64,000 nucleotides of DNA from contig JAIOPQ010000096.1 of assembly GCA_021413825.1 (NCBI GenBank), forward strand, positions 1-64,000, read 5' to 3'. The notes beneath the pieces are model-generated. The model saw only the letters and a program-made list of their open reading frames with translations. It was not told the origin of the DNA and did not search any database. Source of the stretch: Spirochaetia bacterium (GTDB lineage: Bacteria; Spirochaetota; Leptospiria; Leptospirales; Leptonemataceae). Positions within the stretch are counted from its first letter, which is position 1; each line of letters begins with the position of its first letter. Made by a program: the position numbers and the translations under genes. This document shows, piece after piece, positions 8,551-16,948 of the stretch.

Positions 8551-10311
8551 TTGAAATTTAGTGAACTATCGATCCATCCGGATATCCTGAAGGCCTGCGC
8601 CGAGGCCGGCTTTGAAACTTTAACAGAGATCCAGGAAAAAAGTCTCATTCCCGCAACAGAAGGGAAGGACATCGCTGGCATTTCCCAAACCGGAACCGGG
8701 AAGACCGTCGCATTCTTGCTTCCAATTCTCAACAAGATTCTCAAAGAGAACCTGCCCGGACCAGCTGCACTCATCATTACACCAACTCGAGAGCTCTGTT
8801 TGCAAATTGCGGAAGAAGCTGAACGTCTCACCAAGCATTCTCCAGTAACAGTCTGTAGCGTGTACGGCGGTGAAGGGTACAAACGCCAGGAAGAAGAGCT
8901 CGCGCAGAATCCACAGATCATTGCTGCAACCCCTGGTCGTCTTATTGATTACATCAAACAGGGAAGGATTGATCTAAACAAACTGCATTTCCTGGTTCTG
9001 GATGAAGCAGATCGCATGTTTGACATGGGATTCATCCGTGACATCCGCTATATCATGAAGCGCGTGCCTCGTGAAGCTCAAACAATGCTCTTTTCAGCAA
9101 CACTTTCATACTACGTTATGCGACTTGCTTCTGATTTTATGCAGGATCCGGTCGAGGTTCGCATTGAGTCAGAAACCGTAGCTGTAGATAAGATTGATCA
9201 ATGGCTCTTGCACCTGGGCAAACAAGAAAAAATGCCGTACTTGATCAATCAGATCCTGGCAGTTGAAAATGTTCGGGCTATTGTCTTTACAAACCTTCGT
9301 GTATTCGTTCCGAACATTGTAACTGCTCTCCGAAAATTCGGTGTGCATGCAACGGGTCTTTCATCCATGCTAGATCAGAAGAAGCGCGTGCGCTTACTAA
9401 AGGATTTTAAACTCGGCAAATATAGTGTACTGGTAGCAACCGATGTTGCAAGTCGCGGTCTCGATGTAGACGATATCAGCCACGTATTTAACTATGATCT
9501 TCCACAGGACGCAGAATCGTACGTGCATCGCATCGGAAGAACTGCGCGCGCTGGTAAAAGCGGAGTGAGCGTTTCTTACTGTAGCGAGATGGACTATGAA
9601 TCACTTCCACGTATTGAAACATATCTGGGAAAGAAAATCCCCGTTCAAACAATCGACGTGAATCTACTAGAATATCCCAAGGGCGATTTCAAACCGTTCT
9701 TTGAGGAACGCCATCCGGGTGAAAAGGCGGATGGTGAAACCGTTTCAAGCGGCGGTGGTCGTGACCGCGGGCGCGGACGCAATCGTGATCGCGATCGCAA
9801 GCGCGGTAGAACTGATCAGCCTCCTGGTGATTCGCGCAGTGCTGGTTTTCCGGATGCTCCGCCAAGACCTGCTCCAAGGGACATGCGTGATCCGCGTTCT
9901 CTGGATCGTGGCAAAGAGCGAAGTCATGAATATCGCGAGATGGGTGGAGATCTAACGCGTCGCAGCAGCGAGGCAGGCGGTCGTGACAGGCAAGATCCAA
10001 ACCGAAATGGTGGCAAACGCGACAATCGCGGAAACGGCAGGAATGATAGAAACGATCGCAATGATCGCGATCGCAACCGCAATAGTAATGACCGCAACGA
10101 CAGAAACGCTCGTCCAAGAAACGGTGGCTCTGATAGAAATGAGAGGAATCGTAACGATCGTGGCCAGAGTGACAATCGCGGCGGCCGCGGCAGGCGTGAT
10201 AACAGGAATCGTTATGATCGTGACAGAAACCAGCGTAATCAGCCGCCAGTAAAACAGGGAATCATTGCAAAGATTCTCTCGCTCTTCAAGAGAAAGAAAC
10301 CAACAGAATAG
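8551..10311 (+). CDS. DEAD-box RNA helicase with Arg/Asp/Asn-rich tail
   Basis: A 586-residue ATP-dependent RNA helicase. Motifs appear in order: Q-motif region (FETLTEIQEKSLIPA, about 20-34), motif I SQTGTGKT (about 46-53), PTRELCLQIA, motif II DEADRMFDMG (about 150), SAT (about 181), and in the second RecA domain VATDVASRGLDVDD (about 300) and HRIGRTARAG (about 328). The core ends near 390. The rest is a disordered tail dense in Arg, Asp, Asn and Gly (RNDRNDRNDRDRNRN-type repeats), comparable to RNA-binding tails of RhlE/CsdA-like proteins, and it ends in a basic helix (SLFKRKKP). Start is TTG at 8551. A strong terminator follows at 10318. Confidence 0.93.
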   Translation: MKFSELSIHPDILKACAEAGFETLTEIQEKSLIPATEGKDIAGISQTGTGKTVAFLLPILNKILKENLPGPAALIITPTRELCLQIAEEAERLTKHSPVTVCSVYGGEGYKRQEEELAQNPQIIAATPGRLIDYIKQGRIDLNKLHFLVLDEADRMFDMGFIRDIRYIMKRVPREAQTMLFSATLSYYVMRLASDFMQDPVEVRIESETVAVDKIDQWLLHLGKQEKMPYLINQILAVENVRAIVFTNLRVFVPNIVTALRKFGVHATGLSSMLDQKKRVRLLKDFKLGKYSVLVATDVASRGLDVDDISHVFNYDLPQDAESYVHRIGRTARAGKSGVSVSYCSEMDYESLPRIETYLGKKIPVQTIDVNLLEYPKGDFKPFFEERHPGEKADGETVSSGGGRDRGRGRNRDRDRKRGRTDQPPGDSRSAGFPDAPPRPAPRDMRDPRSLDRGKERSHEYREMGGDLTRRSSEAGGRDRQDPNRNGGKRDNRGNGRNDRNDRNDRDRNRNSNDRNDRNARPRNGGSDRNERNRNDRGQSDNRGGRGRRDNRNRYDRDRNQRNQPPVKQGIIAKILSLFKRKKPTE

Positions 10312-10315
10312 CCAA

Positions 10316-10966
10316 TCAGAGCGCGAATACGCGCTCTTTTAGATTCCGCACAACCTGGACTTCTGGCTCCGCTGGTCTGTACGCGCACTCTTCAAAAATT
10401 CCAGTAGCTGCATGCAACAGATCTGCTTCCAATTCCGGGAGCTTTGCTCTGGTCTGGATTTCCCTTGGAGTTTGATCCGGCGATACTTCCAGTAGCTTCT
10501 TAACCACAAGTAACTTTAACGTTAGCTGGAATAAGAGCATGCCTGCGCGCCTGATGTTCCCCTTCATAAGCAGTTCGTCAATGGCACGGCGCAAATCCTG
10601 TTCCGGTAAGCGTGCTTCTGGTAAATCGTCAAAAAAAACCGCAACATCTATTTGCTCTTTAGGCGCTTCTTCTTCGCCTGGAGAACGGTCCATCCAGTAC
10701 CGCGCGGCAAAATACAAAGCCACACCTACAAGCATTGCAATGAGCGCATACAATAGAACGGTTACATCGGGGATTCCTCCAAAGGAGGGTCTTGACCTTC
10801 CAGGTTCTTCTTCACCCAGGTAAGGCTTGATATCTTCTGCAGAATAGTCGCGGTATGTTTCTTTTTTCTGATCATACCAGGGCATGTCTTTAGTCCATTC
10901 TGGTGGTGTAGCCTGAATCGAACTCCAGGATGCAAAAGCAAACAATGCGAATGCTATGTATCTCAT
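10316..10966 (-). CDS. DUF4129 domain membrane protein
   Basis: A 216-residue protein with a signal peptide (1-19), one membrane helix at about 68-90 (VTVLLYALIAMLVGVALYFAARY) and a cytoplasmic C-terminal helical domain of DUF4129 type (LRRAIDELLMKGNIRRAGMLLFQLTLKLL, about 125-155, then TPREIQTRAKLPE). It is the last gene of a minus-strand operon in which each gene overlaps the next by one or four bases. In many bacteria DUF4129 proteins travel with SpoIIM-like and RDD proteins plus a MoxR ATPase and DUF58 protein; the SpoIIM-like and RDD partners are here, but no MoxR or DUF58 gene is in the window. Role unknown. Confidence 0.72.
   Translation of the reverse strand: MRYIAFALFAFASWSSIQATPPEWTKDMPWYDQKKETYRDYSAEDIKPYLGEEEPGRSRPSFGGIPDVTVLLYALIAMLVGVALYFAARYWMDRSPGEEEAPKEQIDVAVFFDDLPEARLPEQDLRRAIDELLMKGNIRRAGMLLFQLTLKLLVVKKLLEVSPDQTPREIQTRAKLPELEADLLHAATGIFEECAYRPAEPEVQVVRNLKERVFAL
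10318..10340 (+). terminator. rho-independent terminator of the DEAD-box gene
   Basis: Perfect 8-bp stem AGAGCGCG / CGCGCTCT with an AATA loop, followed by TTTT, seven bases after the helicase stop. It lies inside the last codons of the convergent DUF4129 gene (it encodes the Lys-Glu-Arg-Val-Phe-Ala-Leu end), so the site serves both as terminator and coding sequence. Confidence 0.8.
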
Positions 10967-11793
10967 GCCGATTTCTTCCTGGCCTGAATGGCTTCTGGCT
11001 CGCGTTCTGTTTCTTCAATGCCGCGGGCGAGCATGAGTTCTATATCCCAACCTTCTCCTTGAATCCTGGTGTCCAGGTACAGAAAAAAGCGACAGAGACA
11101 CAGGTAGACTGCGGTTGGAAAAAATACCAGCTGGAATACAACACCGGCCGGATCAAAATTTGGATCTGCGATGTGTTTTTCTGCCCAATCCCCCATCATT
11201 TCACGCAAACTGTCGAGCGCGTAGACGGTGCAGAGCAGACTGGCTGCGAAAATAAAAATGGCGAATAGGAAGAAACCACCAATCCGATCTCCGTTTCTGT
11301 TTGAAAGGGCAGAAGTTCTGGAGCGCAAAGCAGAACCCGTCAGGCGCTCAAGTACTATCACTTCTCCAAGGAAGAAGTTTGTAAATACAGCGCGGACTGG
11401 AGGTAAGATGATCGGAAGGAAGAGCGTGATTGAAAGGGAACCGATGATAGAAGACCGGATTAAGTAAGACGCAAACGTTGATTTTACATCGCGGGCCACA
11501 TCACGAAAGCGGGGCACAGCCTCGAATACTATCCTCCCATTTAAAGCAGTCAGGAACAATTGCAGGATGGATGCCTGCATCAGCAATAGTGTGAGTATGA
11601 TTCCATTCTGCAACGAGCGATTATCCGGCAGAAAATGCGTTAAGGTGTAGTTTAATAGAATGAAGCCCGTCATAATCGGGACTGTGATTCTGGCGTAACG
11701 CCAGGGATTGGCGCGCAGGACAATCAAAGCCAGGTCAAAGATCTCATCTAACCTACGTTTCCTTAGAGGAACTCTGAGGCTTAGCAAGTTCAC
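10963..11793 (-). CDS. polytopic membrane protein of the SpoIIM/RDD/DUF4129 operon
   Basis: A 276-residue protein with about five to six membrane helices (for example IMTGFILLNYTLTHFL near 40 and SLSITLFLPIILPP near 118). I do not recognise a named domain. The N-terminal cytoplasmic stretch (FDLALIVLRANPWRYARITVP) resembles the start of bacterial glycerophosphodiester-phosphodiesterase-type membrane domains only in composition. It sits between the SpoIIM-like and DUF4129 genes with four-base overlaps on both sides, so it belongs to the same membrane system. Function unknown. Confidence 0.65.
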   Translation of the reverse strand: MNLLSLRVPLRKRRLDEIFDLALIVLRANPWRYARITVPIMTGFILLNYTLTHFLPDNRSLQNGIILTLLLMQASILQLFLTALNGRIVFEAVPRFRDVARDVKSTFASYLIRSSIIGSLSITLFLPIILPPVRAVFTNFFLGEVIVLERLTGSALRSRTSALSNRNGDRIGGFFLFAIFIFAASLLCTVYALDSLREMMGDWAEKHIADPNFDPAGVVFQLVFFPTAVYLCLCRFFLYLDTRIQGEGWDIELMLARGIEETEREPEAIQARKKSA

Positions 11794-12734
11794 TTGCGGC
11801 CCCCAAGGAAGAAATATGAAATCATGAGAAGCGCTGAAGCTGAACCAATCCCGATTTTCAATTTCATGTCTGCGTGCAGTGGTCCGAGGAATGCTTCGAT
11901 GAAGGCAGCAAAAAATGTTAGCATTGCGGCAGAAAATAATGCGGGTAAACTTGCAATTGCCTCTTCACGTACTGCAAGTAGATACGTCCGCGCGCCTGGC
12001 GTTACGAGCGCAAATCCTATTCGCATTCCAGCAGCAGCAGAAAATCCGATTGCTGTCAATTCAAAGGGTGCATGAGCCACGACCCACGACAGTATGTTAT
12101 CCCTTGCGGGCGTAGTTAGCAGGTGACCAATGATGGTTCCCAGGAAGATACCGTTATAAAGACAGAAGAATAATGAACCAATCCCGAGCAAAGCCCCCAG
12201 ACCAAATGTCAGGAGGTTCAGGCCAACGTTATTCGCAATATAAAACCCGGAAGCCCCAACCATATCGCCAAGTGTTACGGTGTCATGTCCGCCTTCGTGC
12301 ATTTCGCGATAGGACTCTAAAACGGCTGCGCCAGCAACATTCTCAGCAAATGGTTTGGAGTAGTACGAAATTCCCCCGCAAATAAGAAAAGATCCGTAGA
12401 ACAAGGGAACACATATTCGAACAAAGATGTCTCTGCGAATTGCCTGAGGAACAATTGAAAAGATGAAGTGGGCAACGTCTCGAAACGTCCGCCTGGGAAT
12501 TGAATAAAGCACGGAATGTCCCCGCGCCACCAGTTCTTCCAATCTGTGTTGTTCAGGCCTTGAAAGTCTAAACGCACTTGCGAGACTTAAATCCGTGCAG
12601 CAGGCCCGATAGAGCCTTGCAAACTTCAAAAGGTCTGCTACTGAACTCTTACGTTTATGCTCAAGCCCTGGCAGCAGTCGTGTTAGTTCGTCCCAATCAG
12701 GACTGCGTTGTTGCAAGAAGACAGCCGGCGTCAA
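11790..12734 (-). CDS. stage II sporulation protein M-like (SpoIIM/DUF95) membrane protein
   Basis: A 314-residue protein with a soluble N-terminal helical region (about 1-110, with WDELTRLLPGLEHKRKSSVADLL and FARLYRACCTDLSLA) and about six membrane helices. It matches the SpoIIM-like family: GASGFYIANNVGLNLLTFGLGALLGIGSL near 160-188 and the APFELTAIGFSAAAGMRIG motif near 228-246. In non-sporulating bacteria these proteins are found next to RDD and DUF4129 genes, as here. ATGA-type overlaps with both neighbours. Proposed role: part of an envelope membrane complex; mechanism unknown. Confidence 0.78.
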   Translation of the reverse strand: MTPAVFLQQRSPDWDELTRLLPGLEHKRKSSVADLLKFARLYRACCTDLSLASAFRLSRPEQHRLEELVARGHSVLYSIPRRTFRDVAHFIFSIVPQAIRRDIFVRICVPLFYGSFLICGGISYYSKPFAENVAGAAVLESYREMHEGGHDTVTLGDMVGASGFYIANNVGLNLLTFGLGALLGIGSLFFCLYNGIFLGTIIGHLLTTPARDNILSWVVAHAPFELTAIGFSAAAGMRIGFALVTPGARTYLLAVREEAIASLPALFSAAMLTFFAAFIEAFLGPLHADMKLKIGIGSASALLMISYFFLGGRK

Positions 12735-13537
12735 TTGCGTCTGTCCTCATGCGTTAGGCGATAATGACAGAGTAAAAGCAATTCTTCTGATGTGCAATCC
12801 ACCTTTCCGGTTAGCCATTCCAGGCGCTCCCGCACGCGATCCGCTATTTCATGGCGTCTTGCAGGATGCAAAGTCTCGTAGCGACCTGCAAAGTCGTGCA
12901 ACGCCTGAACAAGCGTTGCCGATGGAAATGCTTTGAATGCAATTTGCCTGGCAAGGGTTTCATTTACTGGATAGTTCGCGTTAACTGCTTTTGCTTCCTG
13001 CATTTCGCGAATTACAATCGTTCCCGCAGCCAGGTCTCCCAGTCGTCTAAAGCGCGGTGCAGTCAGAAACATGGACACAAGCCCAATTGAATACGTGGGC
13101 AAGAAAAGGAGCCATGCAAGGAATTTAAGCGGAAACATATCAGCCACGCGTAGCAGATTGCGAATTAGAATTTGCACCGCATCCAGCGTAGTGCCATCCA
13201 TGGAGACAACACGCAATCCTAAAGCCATTTTACCTACGGTGCGTCCCTTGTTCAGCCATTCGAATACAAAGAAATAGAACCACTGTAGTATGAAGAAGAG
13301 CAAGAAGAAAATAAACGTACCTATTCCGGAATTCTTACCCCAGGCTGTTTCGGAAACCGAGACAACCACTGAAAAGAAGATGATTGCCATTAGCAAGAAC
13401 GCAATGATTACCTGGTCAACGAGTACTGCAAAAAAACGAGCCACAGGGCCAGCAGTGTGCATTCGAAATACAATGAACTCTGGTGCGGGGATTTCTAACT
13501 TGCTATCTAGATCAAGCGAGGGTTCTTTCATGCTCAC
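12731..13537 (-). CDS. RDD family membrane protein
   Basis: A 268-residue protein. After a short N-terminal stretch, PVARFFAVLVDQVIIAFLLM (about 31-50) carries the R...D signature of the RDD family. Further membrane helices follow, with the family's conserved NKGRTVGKMALGLRVVSMDG (about 95-114) and a long cytoplasmic C-terminus with RRLGDLAAGTIVIRE. RDD proteins are proposed transporters or membrane scaffolds. The start overlaps the coaD stop by four bases (ATGA). Confidence 0.85.
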   Translation of the reverse strand: MSMKEPSLDLDSKLEIPAPEFIVFRMHTAGPVARFFAVLVDQVIIAFLLMAIIFFSVVVSVSETAWGKNSGIGTFIFFLLFFILQWFYFFVFEWLNKGRTVGKMALGLRVVSMDGTTLDAVQILIRNLLRVADMFPLKFLAWLLFLPTYSIGLVSMFLTAPRFRRLGDLAAGTIVIREMQEAKAVNANYPVNETLARQIAFKAFPSATLVQALHDFAGRYETLHPARRHEIADRVRERLEWLTGKVDCTSEELLLLCHYRLTHEDRRN

Positions 13538-14031
13538 CTGGGGGGAAAGTGTCCGAACTTTTTCAAAAGTTCACGATTTACTGCTTTGGGCGCATGCGCT
13601 TCTACGTTTCTGCCATAACGCGCGACCTCTTTTATCAACGTGCTTGATACAAAAGAGAATTCTTTTCCGGCCAGGAGAAATACAGTCTCCACCTGTGGAT
13701 TTAGTTCCTGGTTCAATTGATAGATCGCGTATTCATAATCAAAATCAGTTACAGCCCTGATCCCACGAACGATAGCCTTTGCGCCCATTTTGTTACAATA
13801 GTCCACGAGCAGACCAGAGAAATGGGACACCTCAACGTTGGGCATATCGTGGAGAACTTCTGTGAGTATTGCAAGACGCTCTTCGACCGTAAACAGGGTC
13901 TTCTTTGCAGAGTTAGTTGCAATCGCAACAATTACTCGGTCAAACAATTGAGCAGCGCGTTTTACAAGATCGAGGTGTCCGTTCGTAAAAGGGTCAAAAG
14001 ATCCTGGGTATACTGCAAGACGTGCGGGCAC
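13534..14031 (-). CDS. coaD: phosphopantetheine adenylyltransferase CoaD
   Basis: A 165-residue enzyme catalysing transfer of AMP from ATP to 4'-phosphopantetheine, the fourth step of coenzyme A synthesis. The nucleotidyltransferase signature AVYPGSFDPFTNGHLDLVKR (about 6-25, TxGH-type TNGH) is intact, as are GLLVDYCNKMGAKAIVRGIRAVTDFDYE near 72-99 and the ISSTxIKE-type motif VSSTLIKEVARYGRNV near 128-143. Length is normal. Start is GTG at 14031, overlapping the stop of the MFS gene (TAGTG), so translation is probably coupled to it. Confidence 0.95.
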   Translation of the reverse strand: MPARLAVYPGSFDPFTNGHLDLVKRAAQLFDRVIVAIATNSAKKTLFTVEERLAILTEVLHDMPNVEVSHFSGLLVDYCNKMGAKAIVRGIRAVTDFDYEYAIYQLNQELNPQVETVFLLAGKEFSFVSSTLIKEVARYGRNVEAHAPKAVNRELLKKFGHFPPR

Positions 14032-15896
14032 TAGCGTTTCCCTGATTTAAGGGCTTCCTGTACTCTGTTCTCGTCGCGGACCATAGTTTTAATCATTCCG
14101 AACCAGAATAGGGCGCATGGAATCCAGAACAAGATGGCGACGTTATACGCGATTGTTCTGGGCAATGTTGTGATCAGCATGCCCACAAAGAAAGGTCCAA
14201 GACCTTTCCCCAGATCGTCTGCGAGATTGAAAACCCCAAGTACTGCACCGCGATTAGCCGGCATGTTTGTGTTCATTATAATGGCGCGAATATTTGGGCC
14301 CGCAATTGGTGCGATGATCCCACCAAGGACTGCCATGATCAAAACGAAAAGAATTTCCCCAGGATTTGTTGTGTTCTCATACACCTTGTGTTCTGCTGCG
14401 TCAGATTGCCACGTAAGTTTTGCTGCAAGTCCATCCCAGAGAATCTTGAAGTTTTCCGGGACACCAGGCACACGTGCTGCCGGGGTTGCTGTAATTCTTG
14501 CCGATTGAGTGCAACTTCCATCTTTCATTTGCGCGCAAACTCGATAATAGTAGCTTATTCCGTTTTTGAGATTCTTCTGGCTCAGCTCAGTTCCTATGCC
14601 TGCGATTTGCTCCGTGGTCTCCTTTGCCTCTTTTTCTGATTTTGAAAAGTAGAGTACGTATTTCTCCGCGCCAGGAACAGCTGCCCATGAGAGATTTATT
14701 TCTCCGTCACCGCTGTGCGCTGCGAAAAACCCGGGAAAACCTTGCCCCTCGTTAGGCTCCACTGCGAGGACAGGGGTGAATTCAGTTTCACGACCGCGCA
14801 CTGCAGTGACGCGGAAGTAATGAGTCTTGTTGGCGGAAAGACCTGCTTTAGAATATGCTGTGGCCTGGATTGACTCTCCGGTGCGTTTGTAGTTTACAAG
14901 ATACAAGCCAGGAATGCAGCCAATTAGAATTGATAGTGCACAGAAAACTGGGAGCAGATTTTTCTTCTTCAGATAGATTGTCTTGCCGACGAATCCTCCA
15001 ATGAAAGTTCCAAAGATGGTTGAAACACCAAACGCAGCTACGATTGCAGTGGCCTGATCGACGTGGACTCCCTTTCCTTGTTCGTAGAATTGTACCATGT
15101 AAGTGAACAGTAGTCCCCATGGCACGCAACCCGGGATACCCTGGAAAATAGCCAGAACGTTTGTTGGAACTGAAAATACCCTCCGCAAGTCGCTTAACGT
15201 TACAGAATGTTTTTCTTCAGAAGAGTCAGAATTCTGAATAACTTCGGAGGATCCCCGTTTTGGAACTACGCCAATAAATGCATAGAGCAGGGCCAGAGGA
15301 AATGCCGGGAATGCCATGATAATAAAGCTGGCGCGCCATCCGGACATTCCAAAAACTTCTGCATGCGCAAGCGACGCGCCGAGTACCTGGCCCACAAGAA
15401 TGCCCATTCCCATGGCAAGTCCAAGCCAGCCAGACGCTGCACTGCGGTTTTCCTGTTTGAAATAGTCTCCAACGAGTGAGAAGACAATAGGAAATATTCC
15501 ACCGAGTCCAATTCCAGTTAATGTGCGAAGGATCAAAAACCAGGTATAGTTAGGCGCGAATGCCGTCAGAAAACATGCAAGCTCACCGACGACTACAGTA
15601 CCAACCAGGAGCCCTTTACGGTTCCAGCTATCGGTGAGCATCCCGCCCACGATTGACATTGCACCGCCAATTATGAAAAAACAAACGGAAACGTATGATC
15701 CAAGTTTCAGTAAATACTCTTCTTCCCCCATGCCGAATTCTGCGCCGATCCGTGGCAGGTTGCTTGAAGTGAGGTTCTGATCTCCGAATAGGAAGAAGGT
15801 CATGGCTACCATGGCCCAGAAGGAAAAATGAGTTCGAAAACCTTTGCCGGAAAGATCACCCAGGCCAATGAATTTGAGGACGCCAGAATTGTTCAT
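14031..15896 (-). CDS. MFS transporter with fibronectin-III-like insert
   Basis: A 621-residue major-facilitator protein, about 200 residues longer than usual. Helices 1-9 are readable up to about residue 335, and helices 10-12 from about 514. The loop-2/3 motif (GGMLTDSWNRKGLLVG, about 84-99) and helix 4 (RTLTGIGLGGIFPIV) are typical of the spinster/sugar-phosphate-like clans. Residues about 337-513 are non-membrane and read as fibronectin-type-III-like repeats: THYFRVTAVRG near 358, INLSWAAVPGAEKYVLYF near 400-417, ISYYYRVCAQMKDGSCTQS near 447, then VPENFKILWDGLAAKLTWQS. By MFS topology the helix 9-10 loop is periplasmic. First gene of the coaD/RDD/SpoIIM operon. Substrate unknown. Confidence 0.85.
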   Translation of the reverse strand: MNNSGVLKFIGLGDLSGKGFRTHFSFWAMVAMTFFLFGDQNLTSSNLPRIGAEFGMGEEEYLLKLGSYVSVCFFIIGGAMSIVGGMLTDSWNRKGLLVGTVVVGELACFLTAFAPNYTWFLILRTLTGIGLGGIFPIVFSLVGDYFKQENRSAASGWLGLAMGMGILVGQVLGASLAHAEVFGMSGWRASFIIMAFPAFPLALLYAFIGVVPKRGSSEVIQNSDSSEEKHSVTLSDLRRVFSVPTNVLAIFQGIPGCVPWGLLFTYMVQFYEQGKGVHVDQATAIVAAFGVSTIFGTFIGGFVGKTIYLKKKNLLPVFCALSILIGCIPGLYLVNYKRTGESIQATAYSKAGLSANKTHYFRVTAVRGRETEFTPVLAVEPNEGQGFPGFFAAHSGDGEINLSWAAVPGAEKYVLYFSKSEKEAKETTEQIAGIGTELSQKNLKNGISYYYRVCAQMKDGSCTQSARITATPAARVPGVPENFKILWDGLAAKLTWQSDAAEHKVYENTTNPGEILFVLIMAVLGGIIAPIAGPNIRAIIMNTNMPANRGAVLGVFNLADDLGKGLGPFFVGMLITTLPRTIAYNVAILFWIPCALFWFGMIKTMVRDENRVQEALKSGKR

Positions 15897-15981
15897 GTCG
15901 GGGGATAACAGCGACCTGCCTGGGTTTCAGCAAGACAATTTTTCGTCGACGACGTTTCGCAAATCGATTCTCTGAACCTTG

Positions 15982-16881
15982 ATGCGATATCCTGAAACCC
16001 AACGTCCGCCCCTGCCGGACTGGATGAAAGTGCGTCTCAAAATGGGGACAAGCGCTACGTCCGGATCAGTCCGGAATGTTGTAGCAACCAGGAAGCTCGT
16101 CACAGTATGCGAAGAGGCTTCCTGCCCAAATCTTGGCCATTGCTGGGGCCATGGAACTGCTACGTTTATGGTCATGGGGGATCGTTGTACCAGACGTTGT
16201 GGCTTTTGTGACATTCGCACTGCAAAACCCCAGGCCCTTGATCCGGATGAACCTCTGCGAGTGGCAGAGGCAATCCGTGACATGGGATTGAAACATGCTG
16301 TGATCACATCAGTGGACCGGGACGATCTAGCCGATTGCGGATCTACTCACTTTGCGAACGTTGTGCTGAAAACGCGTGCTCTCAATCCGAACACAACCAT
16401 TGAAGTTCTAATCCCGGATTTCAAGGGCCGCAAAGAAGACCTGGAAAGAATTTATCAGGCTAAACCTGAGATCATCAATCATAACGTCGAAACAGTTCCT
16501 TCGCTCTACAAGGACATCTGTCCTCAATCCAGCTACTCAGTTTCCCTTGCAGTGCTAGAACAATCGGCATCGCGTGGGTTCCTTACAAAGAGCGGAATCA
16601 TTCTTGGGCTAGGGGAAACCATACCTGAAGTTGAACAAGTTTTGCGGGACCTTCGGGCTGCCGGAGTCGGCCTTGCAACAATTGGTCAGTATTTGCAGCC
16701 TTCAGCAGCACATGCCCCCCTCAAGGGTTTCATTCCGCCCGAGGTCTTCACAGAGCTCTACGAGTATGGAATGTCCATAGGTTTTCTTCATATTGAATCT
16801 GGCCCGCTTGTCCGATCCTCGTATCATGCAGGCGAGGCCCTGGACCGCATTCTGGGGCAACACAGGGCGAGTGAAATTTGA
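15982..16881 (+). CDS. lipA: lipoyl synthase LipA
   Basis: Radical-SAM enzyme that inserts two sulfurs into octanoyl groups on lipoyl domains of 2-oxoacid dehydrogenases and GcvH. Both iron-sulfur sites are visible: the auxiliary cluster motif CEEASCPNLGHCW (Cys-x4-Cys-x5-Cys, about 43-55) and the radical-SAM motif CTRRCGFC (Cys-x3-Cys-x2-Cys, about 69-76). Also typical are ITSVDRDDLADCGS and the C-terminal GPLVRSSYHAGE with its conserved RSSY serine. About 299 residues, normal length. ATG at 15982 is preferred over TTG one codon earlier. Divergent from the MFS operon. Confidence 0.96.
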   Translation: MRYPETQRPPLPDWMKVRLKMGTSATSGSVRNVVATRKLVTVCEEASCPNLGHCWGHGTATFMVMGDRCTRRCGFCDIRTAKPQALDPDEPLRVAEAIRDMGLKHAVITSVDRDDLADCGSTHFANVVLKTRALNPNTTIEVLIPDFKGRKEDLERIYQAKPEIINHNVETVPSLYKDICPQSSYSVSLAVLEQSASRGFLTKSGIILGLGETIPEVEQVLRDLRAAGVGLATIGQYLQPSAAHAPLKGFIPPEVFTELYEYGMSIGFLHIESGPLVRSSYHAGEALDRILGQHRASEI

Positions 16882-16912
16882 TCGGGAATCGTCTAATTAA
16901 AGGAAGCCGGCA

Positions 16913-16928
16913 TGGAGCAATTGCTCCA
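16913..16928. promoter_or_regulatory. 16-bp perfect palindrome, possible operator
   Basis: TGGAGCAATTGCTCCA is a perfect palindrome with no spacer, located 20 bases before the ATG of the lipoprotein gene at 16949 and about 30 bases after the lipA stop. It overlaps the region where a promoter or 5' leader would lie. It could be a repressor or activator site or a short mRNA hairpin; no T-run follows, so it is not a standard terminator. Confidence 0.45.
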
Positions 16929-16948
16929 ACTTGCATTAAGAGGGAACT

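Noticed and set aside
8508-8921. 137-residue minus-strand frame at the helicase start
   Set aside because: Antisense of conserved DEAD-box motifs; no family features.
9689-10252. Several His/Cys- or Ile/Thr-rich frames over the helicase tail on both strands
   Set aside because: By-products of the repetitive Arg/Asp/Asn-coding DNA; only the helicase frame is continuous with conserved domains.
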